A stretch of DNA of 64,000 nucleotides from Coriolopsis trogii. Lineage: Eukaryota > Basidiomycota > Agaricomycetes > Polyporales > Polyporaceae. Under the pieces are notes generated by a model that was not told the DNA's origin, ran no database searches, and saw only the letters and a program-made list of their open reading frames with translations. The DNA is taken from the NCBI GenBank assembly GCA_020543525.1, contig JAHYIO010000028.1:868001-932000 (forward strand). Direction: 5' to 3'. Position numbers and translations under genes: made by a program. Each line of letters starts with the position of its first letter. Position 1 is the first letter of the stretch. Positions 47,885 to 57,846 of this stretch are shown here, piece by piece.

Positions 47885-49930
47885 ATGTCCGCGTCTCGCA
47901 AAGCATCCGCCAGACAAGGCGCGTCAGCGCAGGCCAAATCAACAGGAGGAGAGCCCCTTATCGTCGCGACGTCCCAAGTGTCGCGCTTCCACACCGAGAC
48001 GCTGACGACGCTCTCGAACGATATCGACCTCAAGGACGTGCACCTCGCGCTCGGCCAGCGCGTCCTCCTCGAGTCCGCCAACTTGCGCCTCTTCCGCGGC
48101 GTCCACTACGGGCTCGTCGGCCAGAACGGCGTGGGCAAGTCGACGCTGCTCAAGGCGATCAGACAACATAAGCTAGCGGGGTTCCCGACCAACGTGCGCG
48201 TCCTCTACGTCGAGCAGCTCGAGGGCGCGGACATGACCAAGCCGGTGGTGCGCGTCGTCATGGACGCGGACCATAAGGCGGCGCGGATGCGCCGCGAGCT
48301 CAAGACGCTGCAGCGCGCGGTCGAGGCGGAGGACCCGGGGGAGGTCGCCCGTGTCATGCGGGCCATCCGGCTGGACAGGGTGAAGGACGAACTGAGAGCG
48401 GCAGACAAGATTGCGCTCGAGCGGAGCGGGGCGAGGGGGAAGGAGGCGAGGAAGGAGCTCGTCAAGCAGGAGAAGGCCGTCGGGGAGGTCGAGGTGGCGA
48501 ATGCACAGCCGCTCACTCCTGGCGAAATCACACGCGCGACGGTTGAGGCGCAGGAAATGCTGGCGGAGCTGTTCGCGGCGATGGAGATACATGGAGAGGA
48601 GGCGGCGGAGGCGAAGGCGAGGAGCATCTTGAAGGGCTTGCGGTTTCCCATCGCCTGGCAGGACCGTCCCCTTGGGGAGCTTTCGGGAGGCTGGCGTATC
48701 CGCGTCGCCCTGGCGTCGGCGCTGCAAATTGAACCCGATATCCTCCTTCTGGACGAGCCGACGAACCATCTCGACCTGCCAGCAATCATATGGCTGCAGG
48801 ACTACCTGTCGAAGCTCTCGGACACAACCGTCGTCGTCGTCTCGCACGATCGTGCGTTCCTGAACGCCGTCGTGGACGAGATCATCGTGTACAAGAACCA
48901 GACGCTTGTGTACCACGATGGCAACTTCGACGAGTATCTCGAGCATACCGAAGAGAAGCGGAAATACCTGGAGCGCATGGCCGAGGCGATCGAACGCAAG
49001 AAGAACGCCGCCGAGAAGAGCGTGCAGGCGGCGATGTCGCAGGCGCGGAAGAGCGGAGACGACAAGAAAATGGCTCAGATGGCGTCGCGGCAGCGCAAGC
49101 TCGAGCGCATCGGCATGGAGGTCAACGACAAGGGCCACCGGTTCAAGCTGAACCGGGATAGGATTGGATACTACACCAGCACCCGATCGGACGTCGAGGT
49201 CGACCAGGTCGACCAGGCCCCGACGTGGAGCATCGCCGATCCTAATCCCCTACGCCAGGCAGGAGCCATCATCGAGATGGAAGCCGTTTCGCTGGGATAT
49301 GACAAGAGGAAGCCTCCCCTCATCTCCGACGTCACTCTCAATATCGGCCAGGACGCACGCATCGCTATTGTGGGTGCGAATGGTAGCGGGAAGACAACCC
49401 TAGTGAAGGCGCTCGTCGGGGAGATCCAACCTACCAAGGGGCACATTAGCAGACATCCTTCAGCCAAGATAGGTTACTTCACCCAAAACCACGTCGACGA
49501 ACTGCACAAGCAGCCTGTGGAGACGTCCGCCTTATCCTTGCTCCTCGATCGAGACCCAGAACGGCGAGAACAAGATTGCCGGCAACATCTGGGCAAGTAC
49601 GGCCTCAAGGGTACTCTTGCCTTGCAGCCTCTCCGCTCACTCAGCGGAGGACAGATGGTCCGGGTTGCATTCGCCCTCTGCACGTTTGGGTCTTCACCTC
49701 ATCTGCTCATTCTTGATGAGCCGACCAATCACCTCGACTACTTGACCACCGAGGCCCTCTTGGAAGCCTTGAAGGAGTACAGTGGAGCGGTTATTGTCGT
49801 GTCGCACGACCAATTCTTCGTATCTGAAGCGGCGGATGAGGTGTATGCAGTGCGTAAGGGGAAGCTTGTGCGTCTTGACGGCGGGATGGAGAAGTACGTG
49901 AAGTCATGCCGCAAAGGCAGAACGAGATGA
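47885..49930 (+). CDS. ABC-F family ATPase (soluble, ribosome-associated type)
   Basis: A single exon of 681 codons with two ABC domains and no membrane segment, the ABC-F layout linked to ribosome biogenesis, translation or its quality control. Domain 1: Walker A GLVGQNGVGKSTLLKA, signature LSGGWRIRVALA, Walker B DILLLDEPTNHLDL. A long charged linker follows (EKRKYLERMAEAIERKKNAA), then domain 2: VGANGSGKTTLVKALVG, LSGGQMVRVAFAL and LLILDEPTNHLDY, both with VVSHD switch histidines. The N-terminus is Ser/Ala/Lys-rich and lacks the HEAT repeats of eEF3. The exact subfamily (Arb1, Gcn20 or another) is not certain. Absence of introns is unusual among its neighbours. Confidence 0.93.
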   Translation: MSASRKASARQGASAQAKSTGGEPLIVATSQVSRFHTETLTTLSNDIDLKDVHLALGQRVLLESANLRLFRGVHYGLVGQNGVGKSTLLKAIRQHKLAGFPTNVRVLYVEQLEGADMTKPVVRVVMDADHKAARMRRELKTLQRAVEAEDPGEVARVMRAIRLDRVKDELRAADKIALERSGARGKEARKELVKQEKAVGEVEVANAQPLTPGEITRATVEAQEMLAELFAAMEIHGEEAAEAKARSILKGLRFPIAWQDRPLGELSGGWRIRVALASALQIEPDILLLDEPTNHLDLPAIIWLQDYLSKLSDTTVVVVSHDRAFLNAVVDEIIVYKNQTLVYHDGNFDEYLEHTEEKRKYLERMAEAIERKKNAAEKSVQAAMSQARKSGDDKKMAQMASRQRKLERIGMEVNDKGHRFKLNRDRIGYYTSTRSDVEVDQVDQAPTWSIADPNPLRQAGAIIEMEAVSLGYDKRKPPLISDVTLNIGQDARIAIVGANGSGKTTLVKALVGEIQPTKGHISRHPSAKIGYFTQNHVDELHKQPVETSALSLLLDRDPERREQDCRQHLGKYGLKGTLALQPLRSLSGGQMVRVAFALCTFGSSPHLLILDEPTNHLDYLTTEALLEALKEYSGAVIVVSHDQFFVSEAADEVYAVRKGKLVRLDGGMEKYVKSCRKGRTR

Positions 49931-50723
49931 GAAGCCAGTATCATTGGTATGTTTGGATTTCATAGCTACAGATTCCCATGGCGTATGCAGTAGCAGTCGA
50001 GGCGGATGCGAGACGTGTAGATGTAGAAGACAATTACCAGGTCGCGCACCATCATCCAGTACACTCCGGTGATTCAGGCAGACCTCCGTCTTGAGAAGAC
50101 TTGTTCTAGCATCGCATGCTTGACAAGCACGACCATGATAGTCGATCGCGTTGCTCAAAGTGATGCAACATGAAGTAAGCATAGTAGGGTATCTAGAAGT
50201 GCAGACCTTTGCGAGGTATACTGCAACGTGCATTGAAGGCACAACGCAAGATCAATATGGATACACCGTAGAAGTCGTATCGTTTTATATCTTGAGCCGA
50301 AGGTGCGAGCAAGTGAGCGACTTCCGCATGCACTCCTCTCCTTTGAACGCGTTCATAGCGAGATAAAGGTCGAAGAGAAACGCTTTCTGGCATGAAGGAT
50401 GACGACAAAGGAACTTGTCACTTAGGCTGAGGACGAGCGCCAGTATGCGCTCGGCACAGCTTCGAACTCCGCCAAAGCCAGCAAACCTTATTGCCACTAC
50501 GCCGGGATCGAAGGCAAGTATCGAGGCCATCAACGCCAACGCCAACGCCAACACTCAAGGGTAAGCCGGTCTCTCTCCCAAAGTGAGTGTTGCTGCTCGT
50601 CCTGGCCTCCTCCCGCTACTGGAATCCACGCTCGTACTGCATGAATCTCTGGATGCGACGCTGGATGGCCCCTCTTCCCTCCGGATGAAGGACTGCGCTC
50701 ATATTCTTCTACCTTCTTCCAAG
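49931..50723. promoter_or_regulatory. Upstream region of the eL20 gene
   Basis: About 790 bp. It carries a short tandem repeat (CAACGC, nearly four units at 50531-50552) some 170 bp before the start codon. No gene is supported on either strand. Confidence 0.4.
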
Positions 50724-51447
50724 ATGCCTTTCCAGGAATACCAGGTCGTTGGCCGCCACTTGCCCACCGAACATGACCCGGTCCCCAAGATCTACCGCAT
50801 GCGCATTTTTGCGCCCAATGAAGTTGTCGCCAAGTCGCGTTTCTGGTACTTCTTGAGGTACGTGCATGCTCGAACATCGTCCGTTCCCCCGGAAACCACC
50901 CCCATTCTCCACAAAGCATCATGCTCATACGCATTCCAGGCAACTGAAGAAGGTTAAGAAAGCCAGTGGTGAGATCATTGGTGTCAACGTCGTGTGTATT
51001 ATTCCCTTGCAGCCGTTCAAGTGGCAGGCGGAGTAGGGACTAATGCCGTCCTCGGGACGTGCTCCTCTAGATACATGAGAAGAAGCCTCTGAAGATCAAG
51101 AACTTCGGCATCTGGCTTCGTTATGACTCGCGTTCTGGAACCCACAACATGTACAAGGAGTTCCGTGAGCTCAGCCGTGCTGACGCCGTCAAGGCGCTCT
51201 ACCAGGACATGGCCGCTCGTCACCGTGCACGCTTCCGGTCTATTCACGTATGTGACCGCTTCTCTTCGAGGCGAACAGTCATTGACCCGGTTCCCAGATT
51301 CTCCGTGTGGTCGAGATTGAGAAGAACGATGATGTCCGCCGCCCGTACATCAAGCAGCTTCTCGTGCCGAAGCTCAAGTTCCCTCTTCCTCATCGTGTCC
51401 ACAAGGTCCGCTCGACCTTTGTCGCACACAGGCCCGCGACCTTCTAA
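50724..51447 (+). CDS. rpl20: 60S ribosomal protein eL20 (L18a/L20)
   Basis: Structural protein of the large ribosomal subunit. The start [20 protein letters not shown] matches the family N-terminus. Splicing gives [20 protein letters not shown], then [40 protein letters not shown], the near-invariant [15 protein letters not shown], and [20 protein letters not shown] before the end PATF. Three introns interrupt it (at about 50856, 50995 and 51249). Length is about 175 residues, normal for eL20. I looked in the introns for snoRNA boxes and saw none. Confidence 0.96.
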
Positions 51448-51917
51448 GCGGCACCAGTATGATCGCTTGGTCGGGGACGCGTTCGGGACAAAATTCATTG
51501 TTGCCTTGCTATCGCATCACTGTTCTACTCTACATGCATATGACGATATGATGTATGTTGCGCCATGTACCCAACGTTCGCGCGCTCTGCATACATGATG
51601 GTAGCATCTTGAGATGTGCCTTGTGCGCCTCCTTGACCTGGTCTGCATTCACCGCCGGCATCGTCAAGACGAAATGTCGATATGTATACTGCGAGAAGGA
51701 AGACGTACCGAATATTGCAGAACCTCATATGACAGTCGTCGCACAGCTTTGCGATCGGCCCTCCGTATGTCAGTGTTGTCTTCCACTGACAGACCCACGT
51801 AACTAACGAGTTATGATTTGATCAATTCGCTACCTGACGGAGACCATTCACAGACATCTATCAAAGTGTGTGCAACAACAAGCGCATCCCGGATGTGCGA
51901 GCCACTCGCGCGCGTTC
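51448..51917. other. Intergenic region between eL20 and the RBR array
   Basis: About 470 bp with the 3' flanks of both genes. No supported gene or repeat. Confidence 0.35.
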
Positions 51918-53236
51918 TCAAGCCCGTCTGCTCGAAATGTACAGTCCGACTACTGGCCTGGCCCTAGAGACCGAGGGTCGCAGGGAGCCAGGGAGACCGG
52001 CAGGCTGGAGGCGTATCGCAGGCCGCGCAAGACTAGTCATGGATACTGTGCTCCCAGCCTGCATCCTCGATCGAACGTCTACCCGGGACGTGAGCGCAAG
52101 TCCGCGTGCGATGGCGGGAGGAGAGCGAACCTGCGAGCGAGGCGTTGGTGGGGGCATGAAAGTGAATGGTGGTAACGCAAGCCCTTGTCTGGTGGGAACG
52201 CGCAACCTGTTGATTGCCACAGTGCTGATGACCCTCCTCTCCTCCACTCGACCAGGACGAAACGCGGTTGAGCGAGGAGCTTGATGAACTTGAACAGGCT
52301 GAGCCTGAGGAAGTATACGCCCTCCAACCTGCACATGCCGACGGTTGTAGCCCGTTGCTGGATCAACTCGATCTCCCCGTACTGCTGCTGCCGCAGTCGC
52401 CGCCGCGCCGTCTGCAAATCGACCTTCCCGTCTAGCATCGACATCAGCCCTACCGGCCTCAAGCAACCACCTTTCCTCCCACTGCGGACACTGGCACGTC
52501 TTCCAGCGCGCCTGGCAGAGGTAGCAGAACTCGGTCTTGCACAGACACGTCATGTGGAAGCAGCCCTGGGTGAGCTCGATCATCGCTTCGCAGCCCGGGC
52601 AGCGCGCCCAGCCCTCCGCTTGCCCTAGCGCGAGCACGGGCTCGTCGCCCTCCCGGTCTTCGTCGCGCCAGTGCTCGCCGTCGGCCTCAACCGCGTTTTT
52701 GCACACAGAGCAGGTGATGGTGGTGCATCCGGCGGCGTCACAGTGGTATGGGGGCGCGAGGTATGGAAAGTCGCCGTCGTATTGCGGCCCGAGGAACGTA
52801 CTGCATGCCGGGTCTGAGCAGTAGACGCGTTTCCAAATGGAGACCTCGGCCGCCTTCTTGCGGAATCTGTCAAGGACGTCGGGAGGGACATGGTCCTCGA
52901 TTGAGGTGAGAGCCGCAGCAGCCCGGAGGGAAGAGGGCTTCGTCCTCCATGGCGGCGTTGAAGTAGTCCACGATGCAGGATCGGTGGTATTGATGACCGC
53001 ATGGTAGACGCACTGCGCTCTCGTTGATTGGGTCGAGGCATGTACCACACTCGTCGGTGGAGAAGCTGGATGCGAGGTGGTATGTGATCCGCTCTTTAAA
53101 TGTCCACTGGAAGGGAGGCGAGCTGAGGCGAGTCTTACCAAGACTTTTCGGACCCTCCTAGTCCAAATCGTGCGAGCGCACGGAGTATTTCCGACTCGGA
53201 CGAGTCCGAGTCTGGGTTGTTGGACGTTTGTGCCAT
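51918..53236 (-). pseudogene. RBR E3 ubiquitin ligase gene 1, apparently frameshifted
   Basis: First gene of a four-gene RBR array. TATATA at 53290-53295 precedes ATG 53236 (MAQTSNNPDSDSSESEILRA). A 62-nt intron joins EKSC to FSTDECGTCLDPINESAVRL and PCGHQYHRSC, a good RING1 start, through FPPGCC. Right after this CC pair (about 52905-52920) the frame changes: the conserved continuation LTSIEDHVPPDVLDRFRKKA lies one base off, and compared with paralogues about 11 nt are missing. IBR (YCSDPACSTF) and RING2 (WARCPGCEAMIE, catalytic Cys in TQGCFHMTC) are intact in the second frame. The usual C-terminal Cys motif is not found. It could be a recent pseudogene or a sequence error; the 3' limit is uncertain. 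Confidence 0.6.
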
Positions 53237-53600
53237 TGTGGGTGAGGATGCGGAACTCTGGGCCTTTCAAGCGGTCGAGTCTCCAGGAGTATATAAGAGA
53301 AGAGCTAAGCGCTGTTTGTCGTGCACTACCGCAGCACGCCAGCGGCCTACTTGCAGGCGTCATGGAACCGCAGGCAGGCATGGACAGAAGGAACCACTGA
53401 GGCAGACGCGTGACATCGTGTGTCAATCCTTAGCGGTCTAATATAGACAGCACGACTGGCCCAACGCACACCTACAGCAACGAGTTGAGTCTTGCACCGT
53501 TTCATCATACGGAGAGACGAGTCTCGAAGTGGATGAGTGAGAACACGACATTTGGATGGCGTAAATAGCAAGGGAACAAGGGTATGACCAACCCGGTCGC
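53237..53600. promoter_or_regulatory. Spacer between RBR genes 1 and 2, with gene 1 TATA box
   Basis: 364 bp holding the gene 2 3' flank and the gene 1 promoter. The minus-strand TATATA at 53290-53295 is about 55 bp from the gene 1 ATG. Confidence 0.5.
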
Positions 53601-55444
53601 TCATAATCTGTTCCATCTACACCTCCTGCAAGCCAGCATCTCACATCCGTTGCAACGCTACAGACCTTTTTAGCCACGCAAAGTTCATCAGGAAGCAGGA
53701 ACGAGACTCACGTGGAGGAACAACGGCAAGCGATCATGACAAACTTGGCACGTCCCTTCGCCCCGCCGGGTAGTCCAATGCTCGTGTTGGCAGTCGTGGT
53801 CGACACGGAGGCGTTCCTGCCACTGGCGGATGAGCACGTCCCTGTCTGTAGCTGGCGTCGCTCCGGTTTGACGTGAAGATCCCGCCGTTGTCGCTACCTT
53901 AGCGGCAGTCAGCTGGGTGCGACCCGCGGCGCTCCTAGCATCGGCGGGAACCACACCAAGGAGCACATCGAGTTGAGGGCGTCGTGCTGGTGCTACAACA
54001 TCGGCCGTCGCTGCGACCGGAGCAGGAACATGCCGAGCAGGCCTGGGTGGAATCGGAGGGGCTGCCGGTCGCCGCCGCACGCCCTCGGCCCCAGCACCTA
54101 GACGGATTTGAGCATCCGCGCGCTCCTCTGCAGCATCGAGTAGTCTGCGCTCGTCCCATTGGGGACATGCACACGTCTTCCACGGGGCACGACAGAGGTA
54201 GCAGAACTCCGTGCGGCATCGACATGTCATGTGGTAGCAGCCCATGTTCAGCTCGATCATCGTCTCGCATCCCGGGCAGCGCGCCCAGCCTGACTCTTGT
54301 CCCATCGAGAGGACGTGCCGGTCCGCCTCATTGGTAGAGCATACGTGTGCGACCCCGGACGACACAGCGTTCTTGCAGGAGGTGCAGGTTGATGTGCCGC
54401 ATCTGCATCTCAATTTGGGCGCAAAGGGGACTCCATGTGAACCCTCGTATTGCTTGCCAAGAAAGCGACTGCACGAAGGTTTGGCGCAGTACACACGTTT
54501 GCGGGTACCGAACTCGACCGCCTTCCGCCTGAAGTTGTCCAACGCTGTGACCGTCATGTATGGCTCAACCGATGAGATCGGTATCACCGCGCGACAGCAC
54601 CGCGGGGGGTAGAGGGATTCATCTTTCGTCGCCGCTTCGAATAGGCCCAGGATGCACGTCTTATCGTAGTGATGTCCACAAGGCGCCCGGACCTCCACAC
54701 CTCGAATCGGATCCATGCAGCTGACACAGTCGTGTCCAGTCGGTCTAAGAAGCTCATGAGCAATGCGTAGTAGAAACACGAGCTTCAGAGACGTACCTGC
54801 TAGACACAGGCGCGATGGGGGCATTTTGAGGGGCTGGACGTGGGGCCCGACTCGAAGAAGTTGGAAATGAGGCCGAAGTCGGAACCGGCCGTGTCGTGCC
54901 GGTCCACCAATCTCTGATACCATTCAAAAGAGCTTCGAAGAGGGTCCCAGCCTGGAGAGCAGTGCTCCTACGCGCCATTAATCCCAAAGAGATATGTGTA
55001 ACACGTCGGCAGCACTTACTGCACGGGCGTCCTCGTAACAGTGGGCTGAGTACGAGTGACGGTTGGACGGGTGTTTGGTTGTACACGAAGCTGATATGCA
55101 GACTGCCTGGATGGACCGGCGCGAGATGTCGCGGGAGTGCCAGTGGGTGACACCAAAGGGAGACTGGATTAAATTTTCGGTAAGATTGAAAAACAACAGC
55201 CAGTAGGCACTGACCTCTCGTCTTGCAAACTCAGGGCGAGCGCTCGATCTCTTTCGAAGGCTTCTGCCCTTCGTGCCTCCTCCACTGCCAGACGTATAGC
55301 GAGGTTGGCGTCTGGGGAGGAACCCCCGACACCTCTATATCCTCCAGTCGCGCCAAGACGCTCTATGTCGCGCACGCTGAGGCGTGCAATGGCCCTGTGG
55401 AGGTCGGAGTCCACCTCGTCTGAGCGGGAAGGACGAAGGGACAT
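53601..55444 (-). CDS. RBR (RING-IBR-RING) E3 ubiquitin ligase 2
   Basis: Predicted ubiquitin ligase that forms a thioester with ubiquitin before transfer. It starts MSLRPSRSDEVDSDLHRAIA (55444) and passes a helical segment with EERDRALALSLQ-like character (FERDRALALSLQDER), possibly ubiquitin-interacting. RING1 is HDCVSCMDPIRGVEVRAPCG, then HHYDKTC; IBR runs from YCAKPSCSRFLG; RING2 is WARCPGCETMIELNMGCYHM, with the active-site Cys in MGCYHM. A final intron (53658-53711) joins CQVCHDRLPLFLH to RCNGCEMLACRRCRWNRL and the stop at 53601, adding a fourth Cys-rich, zinc-type module. Substrate unknown. Closest relative in the window is gene 3. Confidence 0.88.
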
Positions 55445-56125
55445 AGTGTGGGGAAGAATGAGGAGGAGACCACCCGGGCAGCAACGCAAATGTTCAAGTA
55501 GTACTCTGGTCACTGGGAGGCGTCTACCAGGTGAGGAAACGAGAAAGGGCTCGCATCAGCGCAATGTGGAGGATCCTAAGATCCAAGGACATCGATAACA
55601 CTATGCAGCGTGTTAGACGTCCATAGAACGACAGCTTCGCCAGCGTCCGGTCGAAGCGGTGTGGCACTTCTTGCACTGCGGTAGACATGGCTGCGGATGT
55701 GATTGTAGTCTCGAATTTCGCGAACCAGTGAAGTGAAGGGCAAACGTGGAGCAAGACGCTGACGATTGCCATGAGTGAAAGGTGTCTTGATTACAAGCGA
55801 GCGGACTTACATAGTGGCAGATGTCTTGGGAATTCCGCAAGTACCTTCTACTTCCTCTCTCACACGATCGTTTAGCATTCTGCGAGAGAAGCTTCAAGCC
55901 CTACGGCAGGTCTTCCAGCACCCCCAAATCAACTATGTACACAGCCAACGCAGCGTGCACTCAAGAGTTCCAGGGATGGACGTGCGAGGGGAAGGCGATG
56001 GACAGGATTACCACTGCAGGAAAGTCATTGTCGGCAGCCTCGACTCCGACTGGACGAGCCCAGCGTCACCTCTTATGATATCTGGCAGACACAGCTTCGA
56101 CCTCACGCCCCCGGCCCAGCCGCGT
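55445..56125. other. Spacer between RBR genes 2 and 3
   Basis: About 680 bp. Minus-strand frames at 55524-55772 and 55613-55897 have no family character. No remnant of a C-terminal Cys module for gene 3 was found here. Confidence 0.35.
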
Positions 56126-57429
56126 TCATGCTTCTTCTCCCTCCTGCACGTCACCGACGAGCCTCTGTTCCTCCCACTGCGGGCACTCGCACGTCTTCCA
56201 GCGCCCTCCGCACAGGTAGCAGAACTGCGTCCTGCATCGGCACGTCATGTGATAGCAGCCGACGCTCAGCTCGACCAGCGTCGTGCATCCAGGACACCGT
56301 GCCCAATGCGCCTCCTTCCCGAGCGCGAGAACGCGCTGATCGCCCTCGTTCTCTCCGCAGCGGTGCTTCTTGCCAGTACCGCGCCCCACGCTGCTCTTGC
56401 ACCACGAGCATGTCGTCGTGCAGCACCCGGGCTCGGGACAATTCAGCCTTGGAGCGAAGCGCGAGGGGAGCACGCCTTCGTACTGCGCGCCGAGGAAACG
56501 GCTGCAGGATGGTCTGGCGCAGTAGACGCGTTTAGCGATGCGGAATTCCTTCTCTTTGTGCTTGAACTGCGAAAGCGCGGTTGCGGACATGTGTTTCCGC
56601 ACGCGCGAGAGGGGTATGCGCTGTCTACAGCAGCGGGGAGGGAAGATCGACTCGTCCTTGGCCGCGGCGGTGAAGAGGGCTAGCATGCACCTCTTGTCGT
56701 AGTAGTGGCCGCAGGGTGTCCGGACCTCGACGCCTCGAATGGGTTCCATACAACCTGCACAGTCATGGCCCGTCAAGCTGCAGCACGGAATAGACGAATT
56801 CAGGGTGTGCTGCTTGGCGAGGTTTGGAACACGTACCGCTGTTGCGCACGATATTCGTATCCTCCGACAGGGGGAGATCTTGCAGCAGGACGGCCGAGCC
56901 CAAAGACCGTCCCGATGACCGAGCGCACGTGGCTGAAGGTGCTTTGAGGAGGCGGTACGTCCCTATGCGTAGGCAGTCCACTTCAACACCCATTCTCACA
57001 CAGTGATGGGTGTAACACGACATACCGTGCTCCTGAAGGGGTCAGAGGATTCCGAGTGAAGGGATTGGGTAGGAAGGTCGGGAGGGATCTGCGAGGACGA
57101 GATGCAACGATAACCCTCCGACGTCCCACGAAGGGGATGAAATCCAAGAGGTTATGTCTAGATGGCTTGTGAAGGGGTGGTTCAAACAGACAGTCTGATC
57201 GATGAGATACTGACCTATTCTCTTCCCTGTTGAGACGCAAAGCCAATGCCCTATCCTGTTCTCGCCCATACAGCGCACGGACCTCTTCGAAGGCTATACG
57301 CAGAGCTATGCTTTCATCCGTCTGAGGAAGCCTTGAGTTTCTGTGAGTACGTCCGGCTCTGCCTGACAGATTGGGACGTCTGCGTGGATATGCTCGATTT
57401 TCCTGCCTAGCGGGGACGATGAGTGACAT
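56126..57429 (-). CDS. RBR E3 ubiquitin ligase 3
   Basis: Tandem paralogue of gene 2. The start MSLIVPARQENRAYPRRRPN (57429) leads to the same kind of helix (EVRALYGREQDRALALRLNR). A middle exon (STFSHVRSVIGTVFGLGRPA) splices to LTGHDCAGCMEPIRGVEVRT and PCGHYYDKRC, nearly identical to gene 2. Then FPPRCCRQRIPLSRVRKHM, IBR from YCARPSCSRFLGAQYEG with CSWCKSSVGRG, and RING2 WARCPGCTTLVELSVGCYHM ending FCYLCGGRWKTCECPQWEEQ. It stops at GDVQEGEEA, so the C-terminal Cys module of gene 2 is missing, through truncation or loss. The active-site Cys (VGCYHM) is kept. Confidence 0.87.
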
Positions 57430-57846
57430 GGTAGGAGACGGTGGGTGAGAAAGAGTTCGAAAGGTGTCTGGGCGAAGGAGCGAAGTCATATATGATGCGA
57501 AGGTGCAGGGTGTGTCCGCAACACGTGTATGCCAGGCGGACCTGGCGGGACGGAGATGTCACCTGGAGAGAAAAGCACCTTCTTGGTACTGATCATATCA
57601 GCAGGTCTTATCGCCACCGCACTCGTGCACGACGAAGTGTCCCGATCGAAATAGAGCGACAGATTGCTGTGCATCCCTAGCTGTGACGATATCGCAGGCA
57701 GCACCCCTTCTCGATAACTGTCATTCATAACGGACCTAGGCAAGGCGGTGTAGAGAACAATAAGCACATAGATACGCAGCAATAGAGTAGGATGAAGGGA
57801 AGGTTGTGATAGCATTCACGAAACATGCCCATAACTCGAGCCGTGC
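57430..57846. other. Spacer between RBR genes 3 and 4
   Basis: About 420 bp with the promoter of gene 3 and 3' flank of gene 4. Nothing else was recognised. Confidence 0.35.

Noticed and set aside
48173..49138. Minus-strand open frame of 321 codons
   Set aside because: Antisense to the ABC-F gene, which has complete Walker and signature motifs.
50856..51298. snoRNA in eL20 introns
   Set aside because: No convincing C and D boxes or H/ACA structure was seen.
52080..53426. Single long minus-strand frame as one RBR protein including its N-terminal 150 residues
   Set aside because: The N-terminal part is out of frame with RING1 and reads through promoter and intron; the true start is ATG 53236.
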